DNA of 64,000 nt from Sulfurimonas sediminis (GTDB lineage: Bacteria; Campylobacterota; Campylobacteria; Campylobacterales; Sulfurimonadaceae): contig NZ_CP041235.1 in assembly GCF_014905115.1 (NCBI RefSeq), forward strand, positions 1,426,001-1,490,000. The letters run 5' to 3'. Position 1 is the stretch's first letter; every line of letters begins with the position of its first letter. The position numbers and the translations under genes are program-made. Positions 24,540 through 33,249 of the stretch are shown here, piece after piece. The notes under the pieces are model-generated. The model ran no database searches, was not told the DNA's origin, and saw only the letters and a list, made by a program, of their open reading frames with translations.

Positions 24540-27167
24540 ATGTCAGACAACAAATACAATCCACAAGAAACCGAAAACAAATATTATAAAATTTGGGAAG
24601 AAAGAAAATACTTCGAAACAGACGGAAACAAAGCCATCCAAGAAGAAGGAAAAAACTTCTCTATTATGATGCCACCGCCAAATGTAACAGGACGACTGCA
24701 TATCGGGCATGCTCTTACCTTTACACTCCAAGACATCATTACCCGCTACAAACGCATGGATGGCTATAAAACGCTTTGGCAGCCGGGAACGGACCATGCA
24801 GGAATTGCCACACAAAATGTTGTTGAAAAACAGCTTTTGGAACAGGGGCTCACCAAAGAAGAGATAGGACGCGAAGCATTTTTGGAGCGTGTCTGGGCAT
24901 GGAAAGAAGAATCTGCCGGCATAATGACAGAACAACTCCGCAAAATGGGTGTAAGTCCTGCCTGGGAGAGAGAGCGCTTTACCATGGATGAAGGTCTGCA
25001 AAAGTCAGTCAAAGAGGCTTTTGTCCATCTCTACAATGAAGGTTTGATTGTTCGCGGAAACTACATGGTAAACTGGTGTACACATGACGGAGCCCTCTCA
25101 GACATCGAAGTAGAACACGAAGAAGAAGATGGCAAGTTTTACCACATGCTCTATCATTTTGCAGATGGCAGCGGCAGTGTTGAAGTGGCGACTACACGAC
25201 CTGAAACCTATTTTGGAGATACTGCCGTCATGGTACATCCTGATGATGAGCGCTACAAAGACATTATAGGAAAAGAGGTTGTTTTACCACTTCTTGAGAG
25301 AAAAATAAAAATCATCGCTGATTCGTATGTTGATATGGAATTTGGAACAGGTGTCGTAAAAGTAACGCCTGCACATGACCAAAATGACTACGAAGTCGGG
25401 AAGCGTCATGATTTGGAATTTATTACGGTTTTTGATGAAAAAGGTATTTTAAATGACTATGCCGGAGAGTTTAAGGGTATGGAACGCCTTGAAGCAAGAG
25501 AGCCTATTGTAAAAAGACTGCAAGAAGAGGGTTATATCGTTAAGATAGAAGACCATAAACACCAGGTCGGACACTGTTACCGATGTAAAAACGTTGTAGA
25601 GCCTTACATTTCAAAACAGTGGTTTGTCCGCAAAGAAGTGGCAGACAAATCCATAGAAAAAACAAATGCAGGCGAAGCACAGTTTTTTCCACCGCACTGG
25701 ATAAACTCCTATAACTCCTGGATGGGTGAACTGCGTGACTGGTGTATAAGCCGTCAACTCTGGTGGGGACATCAGATTCCTGTTTTTTACTGCGGAGATT
25801 GTGACCATGAATGGGCAACAGAGAATGAGCATCCGACAGAGTGTCCAAAATGTGCTTCAAAAAACATTTCGCAAGATCCTGATGTGCTTGACACCTGGTT
25901 TAGTTCTGCTTTATGGCCTTTTTCAACTCTAGGCTGGGGAAATGGCGACACCGAGATGGACAGACTTTTTCAATCACAGGATATGAAAGATTTTTATCCG
26001 AATTCTCTGCTTATTACCGGTTTTGACATTCTTTTCTTCTGGGTTGCAAGAATGATGATGATGGGTGAGCATTTCATAGGAGAACTGCCGTTTAAGCACA
26101 TCTATCTGCATGCACTTGTGCGTGACGAACACGGTCAGAAAATGAGTAAATCAAAAGGCAATGTCATTGATCCGCTTGATATGGTCAACAAATACTCTGC
26201 AGATATTTTACGTTTTACCCTGGCTGTTTCTGCGGCACAGGGACGTGATATACGCATGAGTGTTGACAAACTCGAACAAAACCGTAACTTTACAAACAAA
26301 CTCTACAATGCAAGCAAATACCTGCAGATGAATGGTGATACTTTTCCTGATATGGAGAGTTTTTGTGTTGAGACCGACCTTGGGCGTTACATGATGAGCC
26401 GTCTGAATTTTGCCACAAAAGAGGTTCGTACCTATCTTGATGAGTACAAGTTTAACGATGCCGCTCTTACAATGTACCGTTTTTTATGGAATGAATTTTG
26501 TGACTGGGGAATTGAGCTGAGTAAAGCGGACAAAGCATCTATCATAGAACTTGGTGCAATTTTCAAAGAAGCCATGAAACTGTTGCATCCGTTTATGCCG
26601 TTTATCACAGAACATTTATACCATGAACTCAGCGGCACTTCTTTGGAAAATGCTGATTCTATTATGATTAAGAAATTTCCGCACAAAACAAAACAGCGTA
26701 AAGAAGAAAAAACATTTGAAATCATTATGGATGCCATTGTCTCTATTCGCCGTGCAAAAGTTTTGGTTGATTTGGCAAACCAGAAAATCCAAAAAGCCTA
26801 TGTCAAAATTGACGGTCTGAGCGATAAAGAAAAAGAGATGATGCTGCCTTACATCGCTAAACTTGCAAAGGTTGAAGATGTCGAATTTACCGATACAAAA
26901 ATAGAAAATGCGGTCAGTGACATCGCAGACAGCTGTGAGACATTTATTCCGACAGACTCTATTGATTTGACGCCGATTATCAACAAACTGACAAAACAGG
27001 ATGAAAAACTCCAAAAAGAGATAGGCAAACTGAGCGGTATGCTGAATAACGAACGCTTTGTTGCGAATGCTCCTGCGGATGTTTTGGAAAAAAACCGTGA
27101 AGCCCTCAAAGAAGCAGAAGCCAAACGTGAAAAAGTTTTAGCACAATTAGATTCATTAAAGGCATAG
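24540..27167 (+). CDS. valS: Valyl-tRNA synthetase
   Basis: 875 aa class I synthetase. HIGH motif in GRLHIGHALTFTL, the CP1 editing domain with TTRPETYFGDTAVMVHP, a zinc-type insert (CGDCDHEWATENEHPTECPKC), the KMSKS motif in QKMSKSKGNVIDPLD, and the C-terminal coiled coil typical of ValRS (LTKQDEKLQKEIGKLSGML). Complete. A TAAGG site precedes the ATG. The SulP gene begins 1 nt after the stop. Confidence 0.97.
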   Translation: MSDNKYNPQETENKYYKIWEERKYFETDGNKAIQEEGKNFSIMMPPPNVTGRLHIGHALTFTLQDIITRYKRMDGYKTLWQPGTDHAGIATQNVVEKQLLEQGLTKEEIGREAFLERVWAWKEESAGIMTEQLRKMGVSPAWERERFTMDEGLQKSVKEAFVHLYNEGLIVRGNYMVNWCTHDGALSDIEVEHEEEDGKFYHMLYHFADGSGSVEVATTRPETYFGDTAVMVHPDDERYKDIIGKEVVLPLLERKIKIIADSYVDMEFGTGVVKVTPAHDQNDYEVGKRHDLEFITVFDEKGILNDYAGEFKGMERLEAREPIVKRLQEEGYIVKIEDHKHQVGHCYRCKNVVEPYISKQWFVRKEVADKSIEKTNAGEAQFFPPHWINSYNSWMGELRDWCISRQLWWGHQIPVFYCGDCDHEWATENEHPTECPKCASKNISQDPDVLDTWFSSALWPFSTLGWGNGDTEMDRLFQSQDMKDFYPNSLLITGFDILFFWVARMMMMGEHFIGELPFKHIYLHALVRDEHGQKMSKSKGNVIDPLDMVNKYSADILRFTLAVSAAQGRDIRMSVDKLEQNRNFTNKLYNASKYLQMNGDTFPDMESFCVETDLGRYMMSRLNFATKEVRTYLDEYKFNDAALTMYRFLWNEFCDWGIELSKADKASIIELGAIFKEAMKLLHPFMPFITEHLYHELSGTSLENADSIMIKKFPHKTKQRKEEKTFEIIMDAIVSIRRAKVLVDLANQKIQKAYVKIDGLSDKEKEMMLPYIAKLAKVEDVEFTDTKIENAVSDIADSCETFIPTDSIDLTPIINKLTKQDEKLQKEIGKLSGMLNNERFVANAPADVLEKNREALKEAEAKREKVLAQLDSLKA

Positions 27168-27168
27168 T

Positions 27169-28707
27169 TTGTTTGACATAAGAAAATACACCTCTCCAAA
27201 TATAAAAAATGACATTTTATCAGGACTTGTGGTGGCTGTTGCACTTGTTCCTGAAGCCATTGCTTTTAGCTTTATAGCAGGTGTCAGTCCTATTGTAGGA
27301 CTTTATACGGCTTTTATCCTAGGTGTTATTACTGCGCTTATCGGTGGCAAACCGGGAATGATTAGTGGAGCTACCGGCAGTGTCGCTGTTGTTATCGTCG
27401 GGCTTGTTATAGAAGCAAACCTGAAATTAACGGCACAGGGGTATAGCGGAGATGAGCTCTACTTCCATATGCTCCACTATGTTTTGCTGGCAACCATCAT
27501 AGCAGGACTCATTCAGGTTGCAGTAGGCGTGCTCAAATTTGGAAAGTTCATTCGTCTTGTTCCCCAACCTGCTCTGTATGGTTTTGTAAATGGTCTGGCA
27601 ATCGTTATTGCCATGGCACAGTTTAAATTCTTTGACGGACAGGGTTTAAGTATGTATGTTATCGTAGCCATTACCATGTTTATCATGTACTTCTTGCCAA
27701 AATATACAAAGGCGGTTCCCTCAGGACTTGTTGCCATTGTCCTTTTAACACTTGTCGTCTATTTTACGCATTTAGACACACTCACCGTCGGAGCCCTGGC
27801 CGATTTGTCAGAATTTAAAGGCAAACTGCCGCATCTCATTATTCCTGATACGCTTTTTAGTCTGGATGCCATTATAATGGTCCTTCCTTATGCCGTCATC
27901 ATGGCACTTGTCGGTCTTATAGAATCACTCTTGACGCTTGCAGTTTTAGATGAAATGAGTGGAACAAGAGGCAGTGGAAATCAGGAGTGTATCGCACTTG
28001 GAACTGGAAACATCGCCTGTGGATTTTTTGGCGGTATGGCGGGATGTGCAATGATTGGGCAGAGTATCATCAACTATACATCAGGCGGTCTTGGACGGCT
28101 CTCCTCATTTACTGCAGCTGTCGGACTTTTAATCTTGGTCATCTCTTTAACAGATGTTTTAAATGCCATTCCGGTCGGTGTTCTTGTGGGCATTATGTTT
28201 ATGGTGAGTATCGGTACCTTTGAATGGTCAAGTTTTTCGCATCTCAAACACATGCCAAGAGCCGATGTTTTTGTTATGGTCGTTGTGACAATTATAACAG
28301 TTGTAGAAGATTTGGCTGTTGCAGTCATAGCCGGTGTTATCATCTCTGCACTTGTATTTGCATGGAAGCATGCACGCATCTGGGCAAAAACACATACCGA
28401 AGCAGATGGCACAAAAGTATACGAGCTTGAAGGTCCGCTCTTTTTTGCAAGTGCCACAACTTTTTCAGATAATTTTGACATTCAAAATGATCCGCCAAAA
28501 GTTGTCATTGATTTTAAAAATGCAAGAGTATTGGATTTTTCCGGTGTCGAAGCCATTGATTCTCTCGTAAAAAAATACGAAGATGCCGGAAAAAATCTTC
28601 TTTTGCGCCATCTAAGTGATGACTGTAAAAAAATCATGAAAAAAGCCGGACCGCATTGCAGTTATGAAGAAGATGATCCGACATACAAGGTTGCTATTAA
28701 TTATTAA
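27169..28707 (+). CDS. SulP-family anion permease with STAS domain
   Basis: 512 aa with a TTG start directly after valS; no ATG upstream is possible and the next methionine is inside the first helix pair. About ten or more membrane helices include the SulP signature region (AIAFSFIAGVSPIVGLYTAFI, LPYAVIMALVGLIESLLT, NQECIALGTGNIACGFFGGMAGCAMIGQS). The C-terminal STAS domain runs from about 415 (VYELEGPLFFASATTF) to VVIDFKNARVLDFSGVEAIDSL. Transports sulfate, bicarbonate or another anion; the substrate is not decidable here. Confidence 0.92.
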   Translation: MFDIRKYTSPNIKNDILSGLVVAVALVPEAIAFSFIAGVSPIVGLYTAFILGVITALIGGKPGMISGATGSVAVVIVGLVIEANLKLTAQGYSGDELYFHMLHYVLLATIIAGLIQVAVGVLKFGKFIRLVPQPALYGFVNGLAIVIAMAQFKFFDGQGLSMYVIVAITMFIMYFLPKYTKAVPSGLVAIVLLTLVVYFTHLDTLTVGALADLSEFKGKLPHLIIPDTLFSLDAIIMVLPYAVIMALVGLIESLLTLAVLDEMSGTRGSGNQECIALGTGNIACGFFGGMAGCAMIGQSIINYTSGGLGRLSSFTAAVGLLILVISLTDVLNAIPVGVLVGIMFMVSIGTFEWSSFSHLKHMPRADVFVMVVVTIITVVEDLAVAVIAGVIISALVFAWKHARIWAKTHTEADGTKVYELEGPLFFASATTFSDNFDIQNDPPKVVIDFKNARVLDFSGVEAIDSLVKKYEDAGKNLLLRHLSDDCKKIMKKAGPHCSYEEDDPTYKVAINY

Positions 28708-28736
28708 ATCATGTTTCAATGTGAAACATGATTTAA
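28704..28736 (+). terminator. Strong hairpin at the end of the SulP gene
   Basis: Perfect 15-bp inverted repeat, TTAAATCATGTTTCA (28704-28718) and TGAAACATGATTTAA (28722-28736), with a 3-nt loop, starting inside the SulP stop codon and followed by a moderately T-rich stretch (CTTTTAACATTTT). Most likely a Rho-independent terminator for valS-sulP. Confidence 0.65.
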
Positions 28737-28799
28737 ACTTTTAACATTTTCCGTACATGTAATGATATCTTTTAATCTATATCAGCATATCATTGAAGC

Positions 28800-30611
28800 A
28801 TGAATTTAAAATCTTTGCAGATAAAAATTATCCTTATTTTTTCTCTTCCTGCCCTTGCATTACTTTACTTTTCCTATTCTTTGGTAAATGAAAACTATAT
28901 CAAGTATAAGAACAGTACTTCCTATGCATTCTCTGCAAAACAAACAAAAATTCTCAGTAAACTCATTCATAATTTACAGCTTGAAAGAGGACTGAGTGCA
29001 GGGTATCTTGTTTCAAAAGACGAAATAATCCGAAAAAATTTGGAAAAACAGTATATCCATACAGACAGTGCCTATCAGGATCTGATTCACTTTTCTAATG
29101 CATATCAGTATTTTAAAAAACAGTTTCATTCTATTACGGCAGTAAGAAGAAAAGTTCTTACAACACAAATCAGCTTTTGGGATGAAATGCAATACTATAA
29201 CTCCCTCAATAAAGAGCTGCTTCAGGCCATTACTGCACTGATGCATGATTTAGAATCAAAATCATATAACGGCAAAGCCCTTATTGAACTTCAAAAACTT
29301 AAAGAGTATTTGGGACAGGAAAGAGCGTATGTTTATAACCAGATACTCGCTCCAAAAAAAAATGAAAAGTATATACACTATATTCATCTTCTGCAGGAAA
29401 AAGAGAAAAAACTTCAGACTGTTTTTTACATATGTGCTTCCAAAAACACGCAAAATATTTTTAAACAACTCATACAAAAAGAGACTGTACAAAAAACAGC
29501 TGCCTTAAGAACAATGTTTTTTCAGGATAAACTCTCATCCAAAGAAGATGCAAAGATATGGTTTCAGACTGCTTCACAATACATTACACAACTTTACAAT
29601 GTGTCAAGCCACATTCTCAATACCATTGTAACCGAGGCCCTGCAGACACAAAAAGATATAAAACAGGTTTTCACATATACAATTATCTTATGGATTCTCT
29701 CTTTTATCTCTTTTTTTTTCTTCCTCTATTATATCAATGCCCTGATCAAAAAAGAGGACAAACTTCTTGCAAAAATACGTATTGCTTCGCATACATTCGA
29801 CTCACACGAGGCTATAGTCATTACTGACAAAAACGGTGTTGTTCTTGAAGTCAATAAATCTTTTACCAGAATTACAGGATATAAAGCAGATGAGATTATA
29901 GGACAGACGACTAAAATACTCAAATCAGGCAAACACACTAAAGAATTCTATGCTGACATGTGGCATCAGCTCCTTACATCCGGACAATGGAAAGGTGATA
30001 TTTACAACAAACGTAAAAACGGTGAAATAATAAACTTTATAGCACAGTTTTATGATATTTCAGATCTAAGAAATGCACAGGAAGAGGCTCAATATCAGGC
30101 AAACCATGATTTTCTTACAGGACTGATGAACAGAAAAGCCTTATTGCAAAGACTGCATGAAGAGAATGCAAAAGCCATCAGACATAACTTCATTCATGCC
30201 TTTTTATTTATTGATCTGGACAATTTCAAGCAGGTGAATGATACCTATGGTCATCATGTCGGAGATGAATTACTCATTCAGGTCTCACACAGACTGCGAA
30301 GTGTTTTAAGAGAAGAAGATATCCTTGCCAGAATAAGCGGCGATGAATTCACCATCATCTTAGTCAATATAGCAGACAGCAAAGAAGCAGCCAAAGAGTA
30401 TGCACAAAAAAAATGTCAAGCTATCATCAAAGCTCTTTCTGCGACATTTGTCATTGAAGGCAATGAAATTCATATTGGAGCAAGTATCGGTATCAAGATA
30501 TTTCCGGATGAAAAGCATAATATAGAAGACATAATGAATGATGCGGACAAAGCTATGTATGTTGCAAAGAAAAACGGAAAAAACAGTTGTGCTCTTTATG
30601 ATGAGGCATAA
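28800..30611 (+). CDS. Membrane NIT-PAS-GGDEF signalling protein
   Basis: 603 aa. Membrane helix about 7-26, a periplasmic region of roughly 260 residues with the NIT-domain hallmark LIHNLQLERGLSAGYLVSKD, second helix about 288-312 (YTIILWILSFISFFFFLYY). Then a PAS domain (about 335-435; AIVITDKNGVVLEVNKSFTRITGYKADEIIGQ) and a GGDEF domain (DFLTGLMNRKALL, DLDNFKQVNDTYGHHVGDELL). The signature is SGDEF in RISGDEFTIILV; SGDEF cyclases can be active. NIT domains are linked to nitrate/nitrite sensing, so a nitrate-responsive cyclase is plausible. Confidence 0.88.
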   Translation: MNLKSLQIKIILIFSLPALALLYFSYSLVNENYIKYKNSTSYAFSAKQTKILSKLIHNLQLERGLSAGYLVSKDEIIRKNLEKQYIHTDSAYQDLIHFSNAYQYFKKQFHSITAVRRKVLTTQISFWDEMQYYNSLNKELLQAITALMHDLESKSYNGKALIELQKLKEYLGQERAYVYNQILAPKKNEKYIHYIHLLQEKEKKLQTVFYICASKNTQNIFKQLIQKETVQKTAALRTMFFQDKLSSKEDAKIWFQTASQYITQLYNVSSHILNTIVTEALQTQKDIKQVFTYTIILWILSFISFFFFLYYINALIKKEDKLLAKIRIASHTFDSHEAIVITDKNGVVLEVNKSFTRITGYKADEIIGQTTKILKSGKHTKEFYADMWHQLLTSGQWKGDIYNKRKNGEIINFIAQFYDISDLRNAQEEAQYQANHDFLTGLMNRKALLQRLHEENAKAIRHNFIHAFLFIDLDNFKQVNDTYGHHVGDELLIQVSHRLRSVLREEDILARISGDEFTIILVNIADSKEAAKEYAQKKCQAIIKALSATFVIEGNEIHIGASIGIKIFPDEKHNIEDIMNDADKAMYVAKKNGKNSCALYDEA

Positions 30612-30614
30612 AAC

Positions 30615-32030
30615 CTACTTTACATACACAAAACTCTCAGGCATGACAGATCTGTATTTTGGTATGGTTTCTCCCAAAGAAGCATTTATGTATGTCGGGT
30701 CTGCCACAACATATCTTTGACCTGATACCTCTACACTCTCCCCTGCCATAGGTACATGTAAAGCAGTACTCATATGGTCTTTATACTTAACACCCACAAT
30801 ACCAATACCAAATAAGTCTTTAACCAAACGGGTATACAATACAGCTCTGTCCTCGCAATCTGATTTTTCATAATAAAGCGTTTCCTCTGCAAACATAACT
30901 TTTTCTCTACCAAACTGTTCCTGGTCACGCTCATATATAAAAGCTTTTTGTACAAAATGCAGTACAAAATCCAAAGCTTCACTTGCTTTTTTGTTCTCAG
31001 TATATTTCTTGATATCACTTGCTATGTCTTTATATGTCTCATATTCCAAAGGTGCATTGAAAAAAACTTTATATTCCACCTGAGGATATGTTTTCATAAA
31101 ATCAATAAGATTTTGGTTATACCGATAAGAAAAAGTGTAAACTTTTCCATGTTCTTTGAAAGAAACAGTTTTTGTTTGGATTTTTTTTGCAAGGAGAGGA
31201 AGTGTTTTTAACGTAAAATCAAGCGCTTTTGTTGCATTCGGATAATCATTTTTGTAAGTATATACTTTTGCAATATTTTCTTTGTTATATTTAGAAATGA
31301 CATAAAATTTTCTATTATCCAGGGTATAGTTTGGTGTAGAGTAGATCTTGCCTTTGACACTGTGAAGCAGAACTATATGTTTGTCTGCACCCAAAGCTAC
31401 GCGAACCCTGTAGCCAAGCTTATTCAACAAGAACCAGCTCAATAGTTTTTCATTATCCTGTGCAGGAAAAAGAGTATAGGAGAGTCTGTTTATTAAAAGA
31501 TAGACTCCCCAGTCATTAAGATGCATCTCTTTACATGTATTCTCAATCTCATACAAAAGGCCATCATAATCGCTTGTCGCTACAACACTGAAAAAATTCT
31601 CAATCCCCTTTTGTGTTCTGGGGTAAAAGTTGGCGTTTTTTATTTTTTTATCAACATCAAACCCCAAACTTGTTCCAAAAAATTCAAAAACTGTATTGTC
31701 AGCTTTTATTTTTTTTTCCTGAGGAGCGGATTTTTTCTCAGCAAAAGGTTTTATCTTTATCACTAAATTCGGACCGACACCTCGAACTTTTTTTTGATGC
31801 AACGCCGGCAAACTCTTTGGTTTTTTCTTTTTGTATAAGGGTGTTGAGATATACGCACTGTATTCTTCCCACTGCTGCTGAAGATATTTGTTGAATTCAC
31901 TGTCTTTTTTATCTTTGAAGCTGTTAAAAGATCCCGTCTGCACCTTTTTAAACTCTGCAAAACTCCCTGCATATACAGAACTTAAAAAAAGCGCTGTAAC
32001 AAGACTAAAACGGCCAAATTGATTGAACAA
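30615..32030 (-). CDS. Periplasmic transglutaminase-like protein coupled to flgH
   Basis: About 471 aa if it starts at the TTG at 32030, with GGGGGACG a few nt upstream and giving a signal peptide (FNQFGRFSLVTALFLSSVYAGSFAEF); longer ORF starts lie deep in flgH and would lose it. The C-terminal part resembles transglutaminase-like cysteine proteins: Cys in YEKSDCEDRAVLYTRL (about 390), His in HMSTALHV (about 420), Asp in YVVADPTYINAS (about 440). The middle is unrecognised. It overlaps flgH by 26 bp, suggesting coupled translation under the flgH promoter. Confidence 0.75.
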   Translation of the reverse strand: MFNQFGRFSLVTALFLSSVYAGSFAEFKKVQTGSFNSFKDKKDSEFNKYLQQQWEEYSAYISTPLYKKKKPKSLPALHQKKVRGVGPNLVIKIKPFAEKKSAPQEKKIKADNTVFEFFGTSLGFDVDKKIKNANFYPRTQKGIENFFSVVATSDYDGLLYEIENTCKEMHLNDWGVYLLINRLSYTLFPAQDNEKLLSWFLLNKLGYRVRVALGADKHIVLLHSVKGKIYSTPNYTLDNRKFYVISKYNKENIAKVYTYKNDYPNATKALDFTLKTLPLLAKKIQTKTVSFKEHGKVYTFSYRYNQNLIDFMKTYPQVEYKVFFNAPLEYETYKDIASDIKKYTENKKASEALDFVLHFVQKAFIYERDQEQFGREKVMFAEETLYYEKSDCEDRAVLYTRLVKDLFGIGIVGVKYKDHMSTALHVPMAGESVEVSGQRYVVADPTYINASLGETIPKYRSVMPESFVYVK

Positions 32031-32733
32031 TTTTCGTCCCCCATCCCTGTTTTGTAGCACGATCCATATCTCCCTCGGTTTTATACAATATTTTTGCATC
32101 ACTGATTTGTGTAGAGTTGATTCGGTTATATTGATCGATATCATATGGACGGATCACACCACTTAACTGAATTATCTGCTTCTGGTCATCTATCAAAATC
32201 TCTCTTTTTCCGGAAATATAATAATTTCCGTTTTTTAAAATTTTTACAATTCTTGCCGAAATGGTTGTTGTAAAACTTGCATCCTTTGTTGCACTTCCCG
32301 ATCCCTTATAGTTACTGTTTGATGTAGAGTTAAAACCTACATTCGTAAATCCGTTCAAGTCTGCTACTTTGGAGTTTACAGCAGCATTGAGACCTGTGCT
32401 TGAAAACAATCCCCCTCCAAGTGTACTTGTATCAGCCTCTTGCAACTGCTTTGTACCGGTATTTGAACTTTGTGCAGTTTCTGAAATAACTACAGTTACA
32501 ATATCACTGACATGCATAGCTTTGTGATCTGAAAAAAGAGGATTTTCTCCCTGTCCAAATATACTGCCGGTAGATGCAAAGTCTTGTTGATCTTCTTTTG
32601 CAGGCATCTGCTCAACATATGCAGGCGGTTCAAAGTTTATTTCGGGGTCGGTAAGGTTGGCCGTACATCCATTAAAAAACATCATTATCGAAGGTACTAG
32701 TACAAAAGTAGCTAATTTCATTTTTTTCATCAA
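32005..32733 (-). CDS. flgH: Flagellar L-ring protein FlgH
   Basis: 242 aa lipoprotein (lipobox MFFNGC, C23) forming the outer-membrane L ring around the rod. Family motifs include GSIFGQGENPLFSDHKAMHVSDIVTVVISE, FTTTISARIVKILKNGNYYISGKREI and the C-terminal GVIRPYDIDQYNRINSTQISDAKILY. No other ring or rod gene is adjacent, consistent with scattered flagellar genes. AAGGG precedes the ATG and a sigma54-type promoter lies about 30 nt upstream. Confidence 0.95.
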   Translation of the reverse strand: MMKKMKLATFVLVPSIMMFFNGCTANLTDPEINFEPPAYVEQMPAKEDQQDFASTGSIFGQGENPLFSDHKAMHVSDIVTVVISETAQSSNTGTKQLQEADTSTLGGGLFSSTGLNAAVNSKVADLNGFTNVGFNSTSNSNYKGSGSATKDASFTTTISARIVKILKNGNYYISGKREILIDDQKQIIQLSGVIRPYDIDQYNRINSTQISDAKILYKTEGDMDRATKQGWGTKIVQSIWPF

Positions 32734-32752
32734 GAAAATCCCTTAATTTTGC

Positions 32753-32758
32753 TATAAT
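32753..32758 (+). promoter_or_regulatory. Putative sigma70 -10 box for yqeY-like gene
   Basis: TATAAT in TTTTGCTATAAT, 43 nt before the ATG at 32801. It lies between the flgH start and the divergent sigma54-type site, so the two promoters nearly overlap. Confidence 0.5.
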
Positions 32759-32760
32759 AC

Positions 32761-32777
32761 TAGCAATTTTAGTTCCA
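32761..32777 (-). promoter_or_regulatory. Sigma54 (RpoN) promoter of flgH
   Basis: The complement reads TGGAACTAAAATTGCTA: a -24 TGGAAC and a -12 TTGCTA with the required spacing, matching the epsilonproteobacterial RpoN consensus (TTGGAAC-N5-TTGCTT). Transcription would start about 15-20 nt before the ATG. Rod, ring and hook genes in Campylobacter and Helicobacter are RpoN class II genes, in agreement. Confidence 0.75.
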
Positions 32778-32800
32778 TAATATAAACAAGGAAAAAAACA

Positions 32801-33244
32801 ATGTCATTAAAAGAAACAATAAACCAAGACGTCAAAAATGCAATGAAAGCAAAAGATACAAAAAAAAGAGATGCGCTTCGTCTGCTGACAAGTGCTTTTA
32901 AACAGATAGAAGTCGATGAGCGAAAAGAGCTTAGTGATGAAGATGTCATAAAAATTATTCAGACACAGGTAAAACGCAGAAATGATGCTGCAAGCCAATA
33001 CAAAGAAGCAGGTCGGGAAGATTTAATGCAGATAGAACTTGATGAAATAGCCTACTATGAAGTCTATCTGCCAAAACAGCTCAGTGATGAAGAACTGCAA
33101 AATGAAGTAAAAACCATCATAGAAAAGACAGGTGCTTCGAGCATGAAAGATATGGGAAAAGTTATGGGTATGGCGAGTAAAGAACTAGCCGGTCGTGCTG
33201 ATGGTAAACGCATCAGTGATGCAGTCAAAAAAGCCTTGTCTTAA
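32801..33244 (+). CDS. yqeY: GatB/YqeY-domain protein
   Basis: 147 aa. Stand-alone homologue of the GatB C-terminal tRNA-binding domain: begins SLKETINQDVKNAMKAKDTKKRDALRLLTSAFKQIE and includes YLPKQLSDEEL and GKVMGMASKELAGRADGKRISDAVKKAL. The cellular role is undefined; tRNA binding is inferred from GatB. Convergent with mutS7, 3 bp between stops. Confidence 0.9.
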   Translation: MSLKETINQDVKNAMKAKDTKKRDALRLLTSAFKQIEVDERKELSDEDVIKIIQTQVKRRNDAASQYKEAGREDLMQIELDEIAYYEVYLPKQLSDEELQNEVKTIIEKTGASSMKDMGKVMGMASKELAGRADGKRISDAVKKALS

Positions 33245-33249
33245 GGCTT
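33231..33249 (-). terminator. Hairpin with U tract ending mutS7
   Basis: AAGCCTT (33231-33237) pairs with AAGGCTT (33243-33249), loop 5 nt. Read on the minus strand it is followed by TTTTTT, as in an intrinsic terminator for the 1-kb-protein gene; it overlaps the ends of both convergent CDSs. Confidence 0.55.

Noticed and set aside
30340-30352. SGDEF signature taken as proof of an inactive cyclase
   Set aside because: Ser in the first position is tolerated in active cyclases and the rest of the domain is intact.
30615-32144. Reading the transglutaminase-like frame from far inside flgH, as a longer protein or frameshifted fusion with flgH
   Set aside because: The extra N-terminus hides a clear signal peptide, and flgH is complete with its own stop; a TTG start at 32030 with a G-rich ribosome-binding site explains it.
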